From Lactarius indigo (Eukaryota; Basidiomycota; Agaricomycetes; Russulales; Russulaceae): a stretch of 64,000 nt of DNA. The notes below the pieces were generated by a model. It was not told where the DNA came from, made no database searches, and was given only the letters and a program-made list of their open reading frames with translations. Both the position numbers and the translations under genes were made by a program. The DNA is taken from positions 1,736,001-1,800,000 of the forward strand of contig JAFKAC010000007.1 of NCBI GenBank assembly GCA_025766275.1, written 5' to 3'. Below are positions 35,451 to 45,087 of this stretch, in pieces; positions within the stretch are counted from its first letter, which is position 1; the number at the start of each line of letters is the position of its first letter.

Positions 35451-36849
35451 ATGCCTTCTGACTTTCAGTACCCTCCAGTACCACCTGAATTTGCCAACAT
35501 GTTCAACGACACTCTGGACCGTGCTATTGCTTCTGGACGAGTCCCTGCTGACTCCCCCTCATCTCCTCCCACCTCCCCTTCTGACAAACAAGGTATCGAC
35601 TATATCCTTGAGTGTTTCAACTGCATCGACCCCGATGTCACCAGGGTTAACCTGATGGCGGAGTTGATCGACATCCTCAATGCTCCTGCTGGCCAACTCG
35701 AAGGCCTTTCCCCCCTGCACTGGCTTGGCCTCAACCCCCTTGTCAGGCTTGGCGCCCCTCTTGGCCACCTCAGCCCCTCTCCCCCTCCCCCCCCCTTTCC
35801 CACTTGCAGATGTGCGTCTTGCCGTCTCCAACATCATGGATGAGACTCTACTCCCATCACTTGCCTTGCTTCTGAAGGGTTCCAATGCGACCACTCGTGC
35901 TCTGGAGGCGTTCAATCAACGCCTTGATTCCATAGAAACCCACATCCACTCCTCCCCTCCTGCTCTGGTGCCTGTTTTGGAGGCCCCTCCTCTTCCCCCC
36001 CCTGTCGTGCCCCCTCAGGACGTGGAAATGGAACCCACTCCTAACCCCCCTCCTCCCCCCGTTCCCCCTGTTTCAAAGCCCCGTGCCTCGAAACCCTCTG
36101 CCCAGACTCCCACGCCCGCTCCGGCTAAGACCAAACCTGCCCCGGCACCTGCTCCTGCCAAACCTTCACACCCAACTAAACCCTCCTTTGCCTCCATGGC
36201 GAAGACTCCAGCACGACCCTCCCTGGTTGTGTCTCTCCGCCCACCTGTAGAAGGTACCACTAACCCTCCTGCGGTTTGTCGCACCCCCCAGGAGATAGTG
36301 ACTCACCTCAACGCTGTGCTCCATTCGGAAGGACACGTGGTCTCCCTGTCCGCCGCTCGGTGGACAGCTAGGAACAACCTCGTGGTCACTGCCGGACCCG
36401 ACACCACGGCACATCACCTCACCTCCTCCTCCCACCTTATCTCTGACAGCCTCGCGACATTCCTCTCTGCCGACTCTTCCCCTCTCCCTGTCCTGGCCAG
36501 GGAGAATTGCAAATGGTCTCGCCTTCTCGTCAATGGTATTCCCACTGGAGCTTCCCCTACTCGTGGACCTTACACCCCCTCTGAACTCCATGCAGCTCTC
36601 CTAGCGGATAACCCCGCTTGCCGAGGTCTGAGATTCACACAGGCCCCATCTTGGGTGCGGGCACCGAGCACTTACCAACCTGGATCTGTGTCATCCTTGG
36701 TGCTGACCTTTGAGGACCCCTCAGGGGACTCACTGCGCTCGCTCTTGGCGGACAAGGTCCTCTTTGCCTTTGGGCACATCGGGGAGTTGAAGCGCTGGAA
36801 AGCCAAGCCTAGGAGCAAGGCTTCTGCGAGTACGGCAGCTTCCTCCTGA
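35451..36849 (+). CDS. ORF1-like protein of the half-LINE, possible frameshift or intron
   Basis: Starts ATG 35451 (MPSDFQYPPVPPEFANMF). The frame is open to 35843, but family-like coding continues in another frame from about 35810 (ADVRLAVSNIMDETLLPSL) to TGA at 36847-36849. Between them lies a C-rich tract (about 35775-35805) ending in CTTGCAG. Either an intron with a strong pyrimidine tract is spliced out, or the homopolymer changed length. Conserved blocks: ARPSLVVSLRPP, ARWTARNNLVVTAGPDT, KWSRLLVNGIPTGA, GSVSSLVLTFEDPSG, DKVLFAFGHIGELKRWK. The fold looks like an RNA-binding ORF1 core. Zinc knuckles, usual after this core, are absent; the protein ends soon after. Pro/Ala-rich low complexity fills 35950-36190. 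Confidence 0.7.
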
Positions 36850-37064
36850 CGCGTTTAGCGCATTTCCTGATCACCTTTCACCCTGTCCCTTCACACCGCT
36901 TACCTTTTACGTATAGCACATTCCCCACCTCCTCTCTACCACCGGCCCAGGCTTCTCATCATGGCCTGGGCCATGTACGTTCTTTCCTACGGTACCCTGG
37001 GCTTCCTTTGGAAGGTGCCCCCACGCTCCCTTGACCCCCTCATTTAGTGCACTGTCTTTACCTC
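36850..37064 (+). other. Half-LINE 3' UTR, first part
   Basis: Non-coding part of the half-LINE between the ORF stop and the LTR-element insertion site. It continues at 45088 after the inserted element. Confidence 0.6.
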
Positions 37065-37069
37065 TCGTA
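37065..37069. repeat. Target-site duplication TCGTA of the chromovirus, left copy
   Basis: TCGTA directly before the 5' LTR; the second copy is at 45083-45087 directly after the 3' LTR. Confidence 0.92.
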
Positions 37070-37843
37070 TGTCACGGACGCTCCATTTTACCTTATTTTT
37101 CCATATTTTTATGGATTTATTCGGTGAAGATATAAGTCTCCAACGTTGCGTCAACGCATCCAAGTCCTTATCATTAGATATGATAAGATGGTTAGTCACG
37201 TGATGCCAACATGTGCACCCACAAGCACGTGACCCTGGGAGAGTAACTTCCTTATTGGATATTACCTCTTTTGGGCACATTCCTCATTAGTAAAGTAGTT
37301 TCTCATTGGACAATAAGCAGGGAACATTCTAGAGAGTTCTAGACTACGTTATCATAGGGTTATGACTCATAGATAAGGACACATCATTGTTCTGTCAGCG
37401 TTAATGACTATGCATCAGTCAGCACAATAGATAACGCTATTATTAGACACGACGCGTCAGCGTCTGACTCATTACTATTACATGTACCTTTAGTAATAAG
37501 GTTCTATAGTAATTCGAACTCAGCCGCAGCAGTGTATATAAACCCTCATGTAGCGTCCTGAGTGGAACCAACTTGTCCTCTTGGTTCTCCACTCAGGTGC
37601 GTATTATCCCTTGTATTCCCTTACTTCTCCAATGTTAACTTGTCCTCTTGGTTCTCCACTCAGCGTGCCACAGCGTGATCACCAGACCTTTGAACTTGCA
37701 TAAAGTCCTCACGTGTGTCTACCCTCCGTTGTGACTGTACGTTCGGCGCGTGACTTGTCTCCGCGCTAGGCTTGGGTGTATACCAGTTCAGTTCACTTAC
37801 CTTCACCTTGGTCTAGTTGTACGCGATAAGTCATACCGCTACA
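37070..37843 (+). repeat. 5' LTR of the chromovirus
   Basis: 774 bp, starts TGTCACGG, ends CGCTACA. Contains TATATAAA at 37535-37542 and two copies of a 26-nt motif beginning ACTTGTCCTCTTGG (at 37571 and 37638). Against the 3' LTR it differs at 37347 and 37764. Confidence 0.96.
37535..37542 (+). promoter_or_regulatory. TATA box of the LTR promoter
   Basis: TATATAAA, 28-35 bp before AACTTGTCCT (37570), the sequence proposed as the transcript 5' end. Confidence 0.65.
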
Positions 37844-37845
37844 TT

Positions 37846-37855
37846 AGGACAAGTT
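37846..37855 (+). other. Putative self-primer binding site
   Basis: AGGACAAGTT, two bases after the 5' LTR. It is the exact reverse complement of AACTTGTCCT at 37570-37579 in the LTR, about 30 bp after the TATA box. This arrangement is known for Tf1, where the mRNA 5' end folds back as primer. I see no match to a common tRNA 3' end of the TGG... type. Confidence 0.55.
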
Positions 37856-38378
37856 CTTCCTTCACACGCCCCTTCATTCTTACCGGCGTTTCCCATTTTC
37901 CTTTCTAGGTGGTTGACGACCACAAGTCCCTTGTGTCACACACCTCACTCTTTGCCTGTGGACCTTCGTACGCAGAATCTGCGCTATCTTGGTACAACTC
38001 TATTGTCTGTAAAGTCGGCATAGATTGTGCTTGCCTATAGGCGTTCTATCTGGTCATCAGTAGAACGTTTGGGTACTGCTTGCAGAACTGGTCACCATGC
38101 CAGATAAGCTGCAAGTGGAAGAGAAGCCTGCCAGGCCTAGCCTGCGACAGCTGTACGCGAAGTAAACAGAAAAGTTTGAGAGCGCTTCGGCGTGAGAGGC
38201 AGCCAATAGGTCGAGGAGACTGCGGCAGACAGCCTTGTGTTCTTGCACAAACCCCTTACCCCATTCCTGAGTGTTCCGTTATCGCCGCAGCCTCGCGCAG
38301 TGTGAAACACCACTGTGTATTGGTCTCGCTTGATCGGACTCTCCAATCACCTTCGACTTAGCGCTTCGCGGTCGTCGT

Positions 38379-39052
38379 AACACGTCGTCACATTATACCA
38401 CCTTCCATTTTTCAAACTGCCTCGCATATTTGCGAACGTTCGTCAGCGTCTTCGACGTATCTTCAGGAGGAGACAGGAAACAGTTCTCCCTGTCCCAGCG
38501 CCCCCGTCACCCCCACGTTCATATTTCACTCCAAATTCAGCCTCTGCTTCGGCATCGCTGCACGTTCAGGGAGCAGGTCAATCGTCCTCTGACCCAATCC
38601 CTTCACCTCGTTTTGCATCTCCTACTCCGACACTAGCCTTGGAGCACTCATATCACTCGGCGCACTCCTCCTCCAACGAGACACTCGTTGACGACCCCCA
38701 AGCACCCCCTGTAGTTTATCAGCAAGAAATCTTTGCTGGTGAAGAAGTTCACTACAGGTTTTCTCTAGAAGGCGAACCTCAGAACGACGCGGAAGCATAC
38801 GTCCGCGCCATCTATTACGACAGAGATTTTCGCTTCGCCCTTCTAGAACTCCACGGAGCATTTGGCCTAGTTGCAGGCACTCCTTTCACCGTCCCTCAGC
38901 TGATCGCCTTCGCGGCAGCCTTAGTCCCCGAACTTTCTCCTCCCCCGTCTGTCCACTCCCACGATAGCTCCCAAAGGGAAACAGAGAGCAGCGCAAGCTC
39001 AAGCTCAGTATCCCACCGGAGTAACGTCCAAGTACAGAACGATCCTCTCTAA
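38379..39052 (+). CDS. Gag N-terminal open frame of the chromovirus
   Basis: Open from just after a TAA (about 38376-38378) to TAA 39050-39052, with no ATG in the coding-like part. It reads for example SHSSSNE-type Ser-rich sequence, then VVYQQEIFAGEEVHYRFSLE, YVRAIYYDRDFRFALLELHG and PFTVPQLIAFAAALVPELSP. The composition looks truly coding. At its stop (CTC TAA AGA) a +1 shift continues into LSKEEKEWIKNFDNWDDFDE in the gag frame. A possible first exon begins ATG 38097 (MPDKLQVEEKPARP) with GTAAAC donor. Whether this copy is mutated or recoded is open. Confidence 0.5.
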
Positions 39053-39188
39053 AGAAGAAAAAGAGTGGATCAAGAACTTCGACAACTGGGACGACTTCGA
39101 CGAAGACGAACAGCTTCGCCTCGTTGAAGACAGAAGGGAGTTGATCAAAAAGTACGAGGAAAGAAAGAGACAAGACGAGTTAGATAAG

Positions 39189-40412
39189 ATGTCCGCCGCC
39201 GCCGCTCCAACCACACCCACAGCTCCTGCTCTGCCCCCAACTCTCAACGACTGCCTTCGCCTCATCAGCGATCTAGGCCAGGTAGTTGGCATACTCACAC
39301 AAAAGGTCACGGACTTGACCGCACAGGTTTCAGCAACCGCGGCCAAGCCCAGCACCAAACACAAGGAAGTAGTGGCCTGTCCCAAAGCATGGGATGGGAA
39401 AGGCAACTCCACAGATGCCCGTCACTTCCTTGCAGCCTTCCATAATTGGGCAGGCTCACAGCAGGACGCTATGAACACCTGGGACCCGGCCCAGGGCATG
39501 TACTTCCGGGCAGAAGACCGCTGGATCATGGCGGTTCTTAACCTTATGGAAGGGGAAGCCAAGTCATGGGCTCTCCCCTACCTCGAACAACTTCAGTCAA
39601 ATAACATCCCGTTCGGCAGTTCCTGGGACGAATTCGTCAAGGAATTCAACCGACGGTTCTCGCCCCTCGACACTACAGAGACAGCGAGGGAGCAGCTGAA
39701 GAAGACAAAACAGGGCCGCGGATCGGTTGCAGAGTACCGATCCGTGTTCGAACAGTACTCTGGACAGACTGGATGGTCAAAAGCAGACCTCCGCACCCGC
39801 TTCTACGACGGTCTCTCGGACCGCGTAAAAGATGCTCTTGCCTTGACGGACAAGGCCCATGTCGATTTCGACGACCTCAAGCAGGTCTCACAATCGTTGG
39901 ATCAGCGACTGAGACAGAGGGACTCGGAAAAGAAGGGCGGTTCGTCCAGCCAGTCGATCTTGCCTGCAGGCAAGCCGTCCGATCCAGACGCGATGCAAGT
40001 TGACGCATCACGTCAGCAAGGATCCGGCACGAGCAAGCCCGCATCCGGCGGAAAGACCCGGCAAGACTATCAGAAACACATGCAAGGCAAGTGTTACGGG
40101 TGTGGTTCTAAGGACCACTCAAAGAAGGATGGAAATCACGAACGCGACGTGTGCCACCATTGTCAGAAAGTCGGACATAGGGCACCCGTCTGCATGCTCA
40201 AATTTATGGGGAAACCCGCCAAAGCGAAAGCTGCGGCCAGCAGTGAGGAGACCCCCTCCCAACCTTCTTCCAGTCAGTCGGCGGCTTCCACCGCCCAAAC
40301 AAGTAATCCCGCACCGCCCAAAGCCAATACGTCCCAGGCAGACGTGGCAAAGTTATTGGCGGCGCTCACAGCCCAACAAGAGCAAATCAATGCTCTCAAG
40401 GCGGCTTTTTAG
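39189..40412 (+). CDS. gag: Gag, capsid and nucleocapsid of the chromovirus
   Basis: First ATG in frame is 39189 (MSAAAAPTTPTAPALPPT), but the frame is open and coding-like from about 38925 (IKNFDNWDDFDEDEQLRLVE), so the real start may be upstream through the preceding frame. The middle part is a retrotransposon-gag domain (YLEQLQSNNIPFGSSWDEF, LKKTKQGRGSVAEYRSVFEQ). Near codon 300 comes a degenerate knuckle CYGCGSKDHS and near codon 320 a canonical CCHC knuckle CHHCQKVGHRAPVC. It ends in an Ala/Gln-rich tail and TAG at 40410-40412. It assembles the virus-like particle and packages RNA. Pol follows in the -1 frame, overlapping at the stop. Confidence 0.88.
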   Translation: MSAAAAPTTPTAPALPPTLNDCLRLISDLGQVVGILTQKVTDLTAQVSATAAKPSTKHKEVVACPKAWDGKGNSTDARHFLAAFHNWAGSQQDAMNTWDPAQGMYFRAEDRWIMAVLNLMEGEAKSWALPYLEQLQSNNIPFGSSWDEFVKEFNRRFSPLDTTETAREQLKKTKQGRGSVAEYRSVFEQYSGQTGWSKADLRTRFYDGLSDRVKDALALTDKAHVDFDDLKQVSQSLDQRLRQRDSEKKGGSSSQSILPAGKPSDPDAMQVDASRQQGSGTSKPASGGKTRQDYQKHMQGKCYGCGSKDHSKKDGNHERDVCHHCQKVGHRAPVCMLKFMGKPAKAKAAASSEETPSQPSSSQSAASTAQTSNPAPPKANTSQADVAKLLAALTAQQEQINALKAAF

Positions 40413-43400
40413 ATCCAGGGGTAGTCATAGCTGCGGACTCCCCCTGTAAAACAGATACGGTTGACTCGGCCTCGTGTAGTTGTAAGATATGCCTACGATC
40501 TCGCCTCGTTTCGGACTCGGACCAATCTGTAATTCCTACGTACCATTCTGTTTCTGCCTGTCATGTTGATAGTAGTGATGTCTCGGCTTCCTGTTCTGAT
40601 TCTACATCTACATCTGCCTCGGAGATGAACAATAGTATTAGTGTTCCGATTGCTCCACAATTTGTAGCAGCGCCGCAAGTGATGATTTCTGATGCAGCGC
40701 TTTCCTCATGTATAATTCCCGAAACAAAAGATAGCAGATCTCATTTTCATATTTCTGTTGAATTACAAGGACGTCATCGTACTGTAAAAGTAGCAGCCAT
40801 GGTAGACTCCGGAGCAACTTCGTTGTTCCTGGACAAGAAGTACGCTGACCGCCACAAGATGTTGCAAGTTCCATTGGAGCATCCCATCACACTCTATAAC
40901 ATAGACGGGACGCTCAATGAAGCCGGTAGTATCACCCATAAAGTAACACTCGTTCTTAAAGTCGGACCTAGTGCAGAAAAGTTCGACTTTATGGTCACTT
41001 CACTAGGCCCAGAACGAGTTATATTGGGACTGCCTTGGCTCAGACACCGGAACCCACATATAGATTGGCAGGAAGGCACTATGCGTCTCAACTCCAGCGC
41101 TGAAATAGCTGCACCGGAGATAGAGATAGAGGTGACGCGCATCATGGCGAACCGTATGGAACGTCGCCGTCTCCTTGCGGAGAAAGTGTTGGACACAGTC
41201 TCTGACGAAGTTTTCTGTTTGGCCGGTTTTACGTACTCTCAGCAGATCGCTGAGAAAGCGATAACTTCCAAACCTAAGAAAACCTTCGAAGAAATGGTCC
41301 CTGAACACTATCGTGACTTCGCAAAAGTCTTCTCTGAGGAAGAGTCCCAGAGACTCCCTGAGCACCAGCCATGGGACCACGCCATAGACCTCGAACCAGA
41401 TTCAGTTAAACACTGGAAGGTCAAAACGTACCCCATGTCGCCCAGTGAGCAAGTGGAATTAGACAAATTCTTGGATGAACATATAGGGAAAGGATATTTA
41501 GTGCCATCTAAGTCACCTATGGCATCCCCTGTATTCTTCATTAAGAAAAAGGACGGCAAGCTCCGTCTGGTCCAAGACTATCAGCGTCTTAACAAAATTA
41601 CCATTAAGAACCGATATCCACTTCCACTCGCTGCCGACATTATCAATAGGCTTAAGGGAGCTCAATACTTCACTAAATTCGACGTTCGATGGGGATATCA
41701 TAACATCCGCATCAAAGAAGGCGATGAATGGAAAGGTGCTATTGTCACCAACAGGGGTCTATACGAGCCTAAAGTCATGTACTTCGGCATGACTAATAGC
41801 CCCGCCACTTTCCAAGCCTTAATGAACGCCGTCTTTGCTGATCTTATCGCACAAGGAGAGGTCGCCGTATACATGGATGATATTCTCATCTATAGCAATA
41901 ACCTTAAACACCATCGCAAGATAGTACGCGAGGTGTTAACAAGGTTAGAGCAATACGACCTCTATCTCAAGCCTGAAAAGTGCGATTTTGAAAAGCAGGA
42001 AATGGAGTACTTAGGGATGATTATCCGTCCTGGAGAAGTGCAGATGGACCCTGGCAAGGTCTCTGCAGTAAAGGAGTGGCCAACCCCGACTACGCTCAAA
42101 GAAGTAAGAGCATTTATCGGGTTCGCCAATTTCTATAGAAGGTTCATTAAGGATTTCGCGGCGATTGCCCGACCCCTTCATGACCTTACTAAGAAAGACA
42201 CTCCTTGGATATGGCAGTCTGAACAGCAGAAAGCCTTTGACCTATTGAAGGAACGTTTCGTACAAGAACCTATTCTTAAGGTTTACGATCCGAACCTCCC
42301 AACTAGAGTCGAGGTAGATGCTTCTGGATTTGCTACTGGCGGTATTCTAACTCAGAAATACCCGGATGGTCTCTGGCACCCTGTTGCGTATCACTCACAG
42401 TCCATGAGCAAAGAAGAACGCAATTACGAGATTTACGACAGAGAAATGCTCGGCTTAATCCGTGCCTTAGAGGATTGGAGACATTTCCTCGAAGGCATCT
42501 CTTTTGAAGTGATCACCGACCATAAGAACATGGAATGGTGGGCAACCATGAAAGACTTAAATAGACGCCAAGCTCGATGGGCTCTATTCTTAAGTCGGTT
42601 CGCCTTCAAAATCACTTATAAGAAAGGAGAGTCTATGCAAGCCGATGCATTAAGTCATTTCTCGCGAGACCAAGTCCGAGACTCTGAAGATAACCGCCAG
42701 ATCCAGGTATTAAAACCTGAGCACTTCCTAGCTGCCGCTAAAGCGCACTTCGTCCCTGAAATAGACTCCTTAGGGAGTCGCATTAAACTCGCATCCATTA
42801 GAGAAGCTGAAGTCATAGAGGGTCTTAAAAGTATATCCAAGACCGCTCCTAAAGCTCTCACGGATGGCGTCTTAATGTGGGAAGAAGAAGATGGTTTCAT
42901 TTACCACCGGGGTAAATTATATGTCCCAAACGATCGTGCCCTTCGAAGGGATGTGGTAAAGTCTTGCCACGACTCGGTCACTACAGGACACCCTGGAAAG
43001 AACGGAACCATAGAGCTAGTTAGTCGCTACTACTGGTGGCCGCGCATGTCAGGCTTCATTGCCTTATATGTAGAAGGATGCGATCGATGCCAACGATACT
43101 GCAAAGATCTGCACCCCAAAGCAACTATTCAGCCGCAAGAAATTCCTGAGGGACCTTGGCAGATAGTCGGGATCGATCTAATCGGTCCACTGCCTATGTC
43201 ACATGGGAAGGACATGATCTTAAATATCGTAGATCATTACACCAAACAGATTCATCTGTTCCCCGTGACTTCTCAGATTACGGCTGATGGGGTGGCATCC
43301 ATCTATTTTGAGCAAGTCTTCCCTCTGCACGGGATCCCTCGCAAAGTCATAAGCGATAGGGGACCCCAATTTGCAGCGCGAAGCATGCGCGCCCTCTATA

Positions 43401-44296
43401 AGCGACTTGGAATAGACGCAGGTCTTACTACAGCCTATCACCCTCAAGCTAATGGACAGGTTGAGCGTAAAAATCAAGAAGTTGAAGTATATTTACGCAT
43501 GTTCATTAGCAAGAGACAAGATGATTGGGCAGACCTGCTTCCTACAGCGGAATTCGTAGTCAATAGTAGACTCAACTCAGCCACGGGTCATACCCCCTTT
43601 GAGCTACTATACGGCTTCACGCCTGACTTCACCATTCCTGCTGGTAGGCCTACAGGCATTCCACTGCTCGACAAGTGCCTTCAGCACTTAGTTTCTGCTC
43701 GCAAGGATGCAGAGGCGGCTCTACACCTAAGTAAAAGGCGAATGCAGACAGATGTTGAACAAAGGACTAAGCCATACTCCTTTAACGTCGGGGATAAAGT
43801 CTGGTTGCAAGCCAAGCAAATAAAGATACATCAGCAGTCGTCCAAACTGGGACCTAAGCAACTAGGCCCGTTCGAAGTCACTAAAGTCATAAGTAACGTC
43901 GACTATAAGCTTGCATTACCCCCTGCATTACGGATCCATGATGTATTTCATGTAGACCGTCTCTCTCCTTACAAAGGAAACGAAGTCAATGGGCTCACGC
44001 CTCCACCACCCGATCCAGTAACAGTCGAGGGAGAAGAAGAGTACGAAGTCGACCATATACGAGATTCCAAACTCTTTGGTCGTACTCTCAAGTACCTCGT
44101 CCGATGGAAAGGATACGGTGAGGGTGAGGACACATGGGAACCAGCTAAAAATCTAGCACACGCCCCTGATGCGGTTAAGGAATTCCATTCCTCAAACCCG
44201 GGCGCGCCTAGAAAAATAGCGGCTCTCATATACGCGTCCTTACCTTGGCAAGCCCATCATGTGGATACATTGGCCAACGCGGACGTCGACCCTTAA
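40409..44296 (+). CDS. pol: Pol polyprotein with chromodomain
   Basis: First ATG is 40625, but the frame is open from the gag stop (LDPGVVIAADSPCK), so it is probably made by -1 frameshifting. Counting from ATG 40625: protease DSGATSLF near 61; reverse transcriptase with YMDD near 415; RNase H DASGFATGG near 562 and ITDHKN; integrase zinc HHCC (C-x2-C near 818), catalytic GIDLIG near 849, SDRGPQF near 910 and QVERKN near 945 (DD35E spacing); GPY/F-like KLGPKQLGPFEV; chromodomain near 1140-1195 (YLVRWKGYGEGEDTWEP). Stop TAA 44294-44296. All catalytic residues that I can check are present. The chromodomain is known to steer integration to methylated-H3K9 heterochromatin in this group; here it landed inside another transposon. 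Confidence 0.95.
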   Translation, partial: LDPGVVIAADSPCKTDTVDSASCSCKICLRSRLVSDSDQSVIPTYHSVSACHVDSSDVSASCSDSTSTSASEMNNSISVPIAPQFVAAPQVMISDAALSSCIIPETKDSRSHFHISVELQGRHRTVKVAAMVDSGATSLFLDKKYADRHKMLQVPLEHPITLYNIDGTLNEAGSITHKVTLVLKVGPSAEKFDFMVTSLGPERVILGLPWLRHRNPHIDWQEGTMRLNSSAEIAAPEIEIEVTRIMANRMERRRLLAEKVLDTVSDEVFCLAGFTYSQQIAEKAITSKPKKTFEEMVPEHYRDFAKVFSEEESQRLPEHQPWDHAIDLEPDSVKHWKVKTYPMSPSEQVELDKFLDEHIGKGYLVPSKSPMASPVFFIKKKDGKLRLVQDYQRLNKITIKNRYPLPLAADIINRLKGAQYFTKFDVRWGYHNIRIKEGDEWKGAIVTNRGLYEPKVMYFGMTNSPATFQALMNAVFADLIAQGEVAVYMDDILIYSNNLKHHRKIVREVLTRLEQYDLYLKPEKCDFEKQEMEYLGMIIRPGEVQMDPGKVSAVKEWPTPTTLKEVRAFIGFANFYRRFIKDFAAIARPLHDLTKKDTPWIWQSEQQKAFDLLKERFVQEPILKVYDPNLPTRVEVDASGFATGGILTQKYPDGLWHPVAYHSQSMSKEERNYEIYDREMLGLIRALEDWRHFLEGISFEVITDHKNMEWWATMKDLNRRQARWALFLSRFAFKITYKKGESMQADALSHFSRDQVRDSEDNRQIQVLKPEHFLAAAKAHFVPEIDSLGSRIKLASIREAEVIEGLKSISKTAPKALTDGVLMWEEEDGFIYHRGKLYVPNDRALRRDVVKSCHDSVTTGHPGKNGTIELVSRYYWWPRMSGFIALYVEGCDRCQRYCKDLHPKATIQPQEIPEGPWQIVGIDLIGPLPMSHGKDMILNIVDHYTKQIHLFPVTSQITADGVASIYFEQVFPLHGIPRKVISDRGPQFAARSMRALYKRLGIDAGLTTAYHPQANGQVERKNQEVEVYLRMFISKRQDDWADLLPTAEFVVNSRLNSATGHTPFELLYGFTPDFTIPAGRPTGIPLLDKCLQHLVSARKDAEAALHLSKRRMQTDVEQRTKPYSFNVGDKVWLQAKQIKIHQQSSKLGPKQLGPFEVTKVISNVDYKLALPPALRIHDVFHVDRLSPYKGNEVNGLTPPPPDPVTVEGEEEYEVDHIRDSKLFGRTLKYLVRWKGYGEGEDTWEPAKNLAHAPDAVKEFHSSNPGAPRKIAALIYASLPWQAHHVDTLANADVDP

Positions 44297-44308
44297 GGAG
44301 GGGGGTGA
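44295..44308 (+). other. Polypurine tract
   Basis: AAGGAGGGGGGTGA directly before the 3' LTR; primes plus-strand DNA synthesis. It overlaps the last bases of the pol stop codon. Confidence 0.85.
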
Positions 44309-45082
44309 TGTCACGGACGCTCCATTTTACCTTATTTTTCCATATTTTTATGGATTTATTCGGTGAAGATATAAGTCTCCAACGTTGCGTCAACGCATCC
44401 AAGTCCTTATCATTAGATATGATAAGATGGTTAGTCACGTGATGCCAACATGTGCACCCACAAGCACGTGACCCTGGGAGAGTAACTTCCTTATTGGATA
44501 TTACCTCTTTTGGGCACATTCCTCATTAGTAAAGTAGTTTCTCATTGGACAATAAGCAGGGAACATTCTAGAGAGTTCTAGACTATGTTATCATAGGGTT
44601 ATGACTCATAGATAAGGACACATCATTGTTCTGTCAGCGTTAATGACTATGCATCAGTCAGCACAATAGATAACGCTATTATTAGACACGACGCGTCAGC
44701 GTCTGACTCATTACTATTACATGTACCTTTAGTAATAAGGTTCTATAGTAATTCGAACTCAGCCGCAGCAGTGTATATAAACCCTCATGTAGCGTCCTGA
44801 GTGGAACCAACTTGTCCTCTTGGTTCTCCACTCAGGTGCGTATTATCCCTTGTATTCCCTTACTTCTCCAATGTTAACTTGTCCTCTTGGTTCTCCACTC
44901 AGCGTGCCACAGCGTGATCACCAGACCTTTGAACTTGCATAAAGTCCTCACGTGTGTCTACCCTCCGTTGTGACTGTACGTTCGGCGCGTGACTTGTCTC
45001 CGTGCTAGGCTTGGGTGTATACCAGTTCAGTTCACTTACCTTCACCTTGGTCTAGTTGTACGCGATAAGTCATACCGCTACA
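44309..45082 (+). repeat. 3' LTR of the chromovirus
   Basis: 774 bp, same length as the 5' LTR, with two differences (44586 and 45003), both T where the 5' LTR has C in a CpG. Confidence 0.96.
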
Positions 45083-45087
45083 TCGTA
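45083..45087. repeat. Target-site duplication TCGTA of the chromovirus, right copy
   Basis: TCGTA directly after the 3' LTR, matching 37065-37069. Confidence 0.92.

Larger units (their letters stand above)
37070..45082 (+). mobile_element. Ty3/gypsy chromovirus (Tf1/sushi-like), near-intact, very young
   Basis: 8013 bp with 774-bp LTRs (TGTCACGG...ACCGCTACA), TCGTA target duplication, a putative self-primer site, gag, pol and a purine tract. Pol order is protease, reverse transcriptase, RNase H, integrase, GPY/F-like module and chromodomain. The two LTRs differ at two positions only, both C to T in CpG context in the 3' LTR. The pol frame is uninterrupted over about 1295 codons. The only doubtful part is the N-terminal region of gag, where the frame changes. 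Confidence 0.95.
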
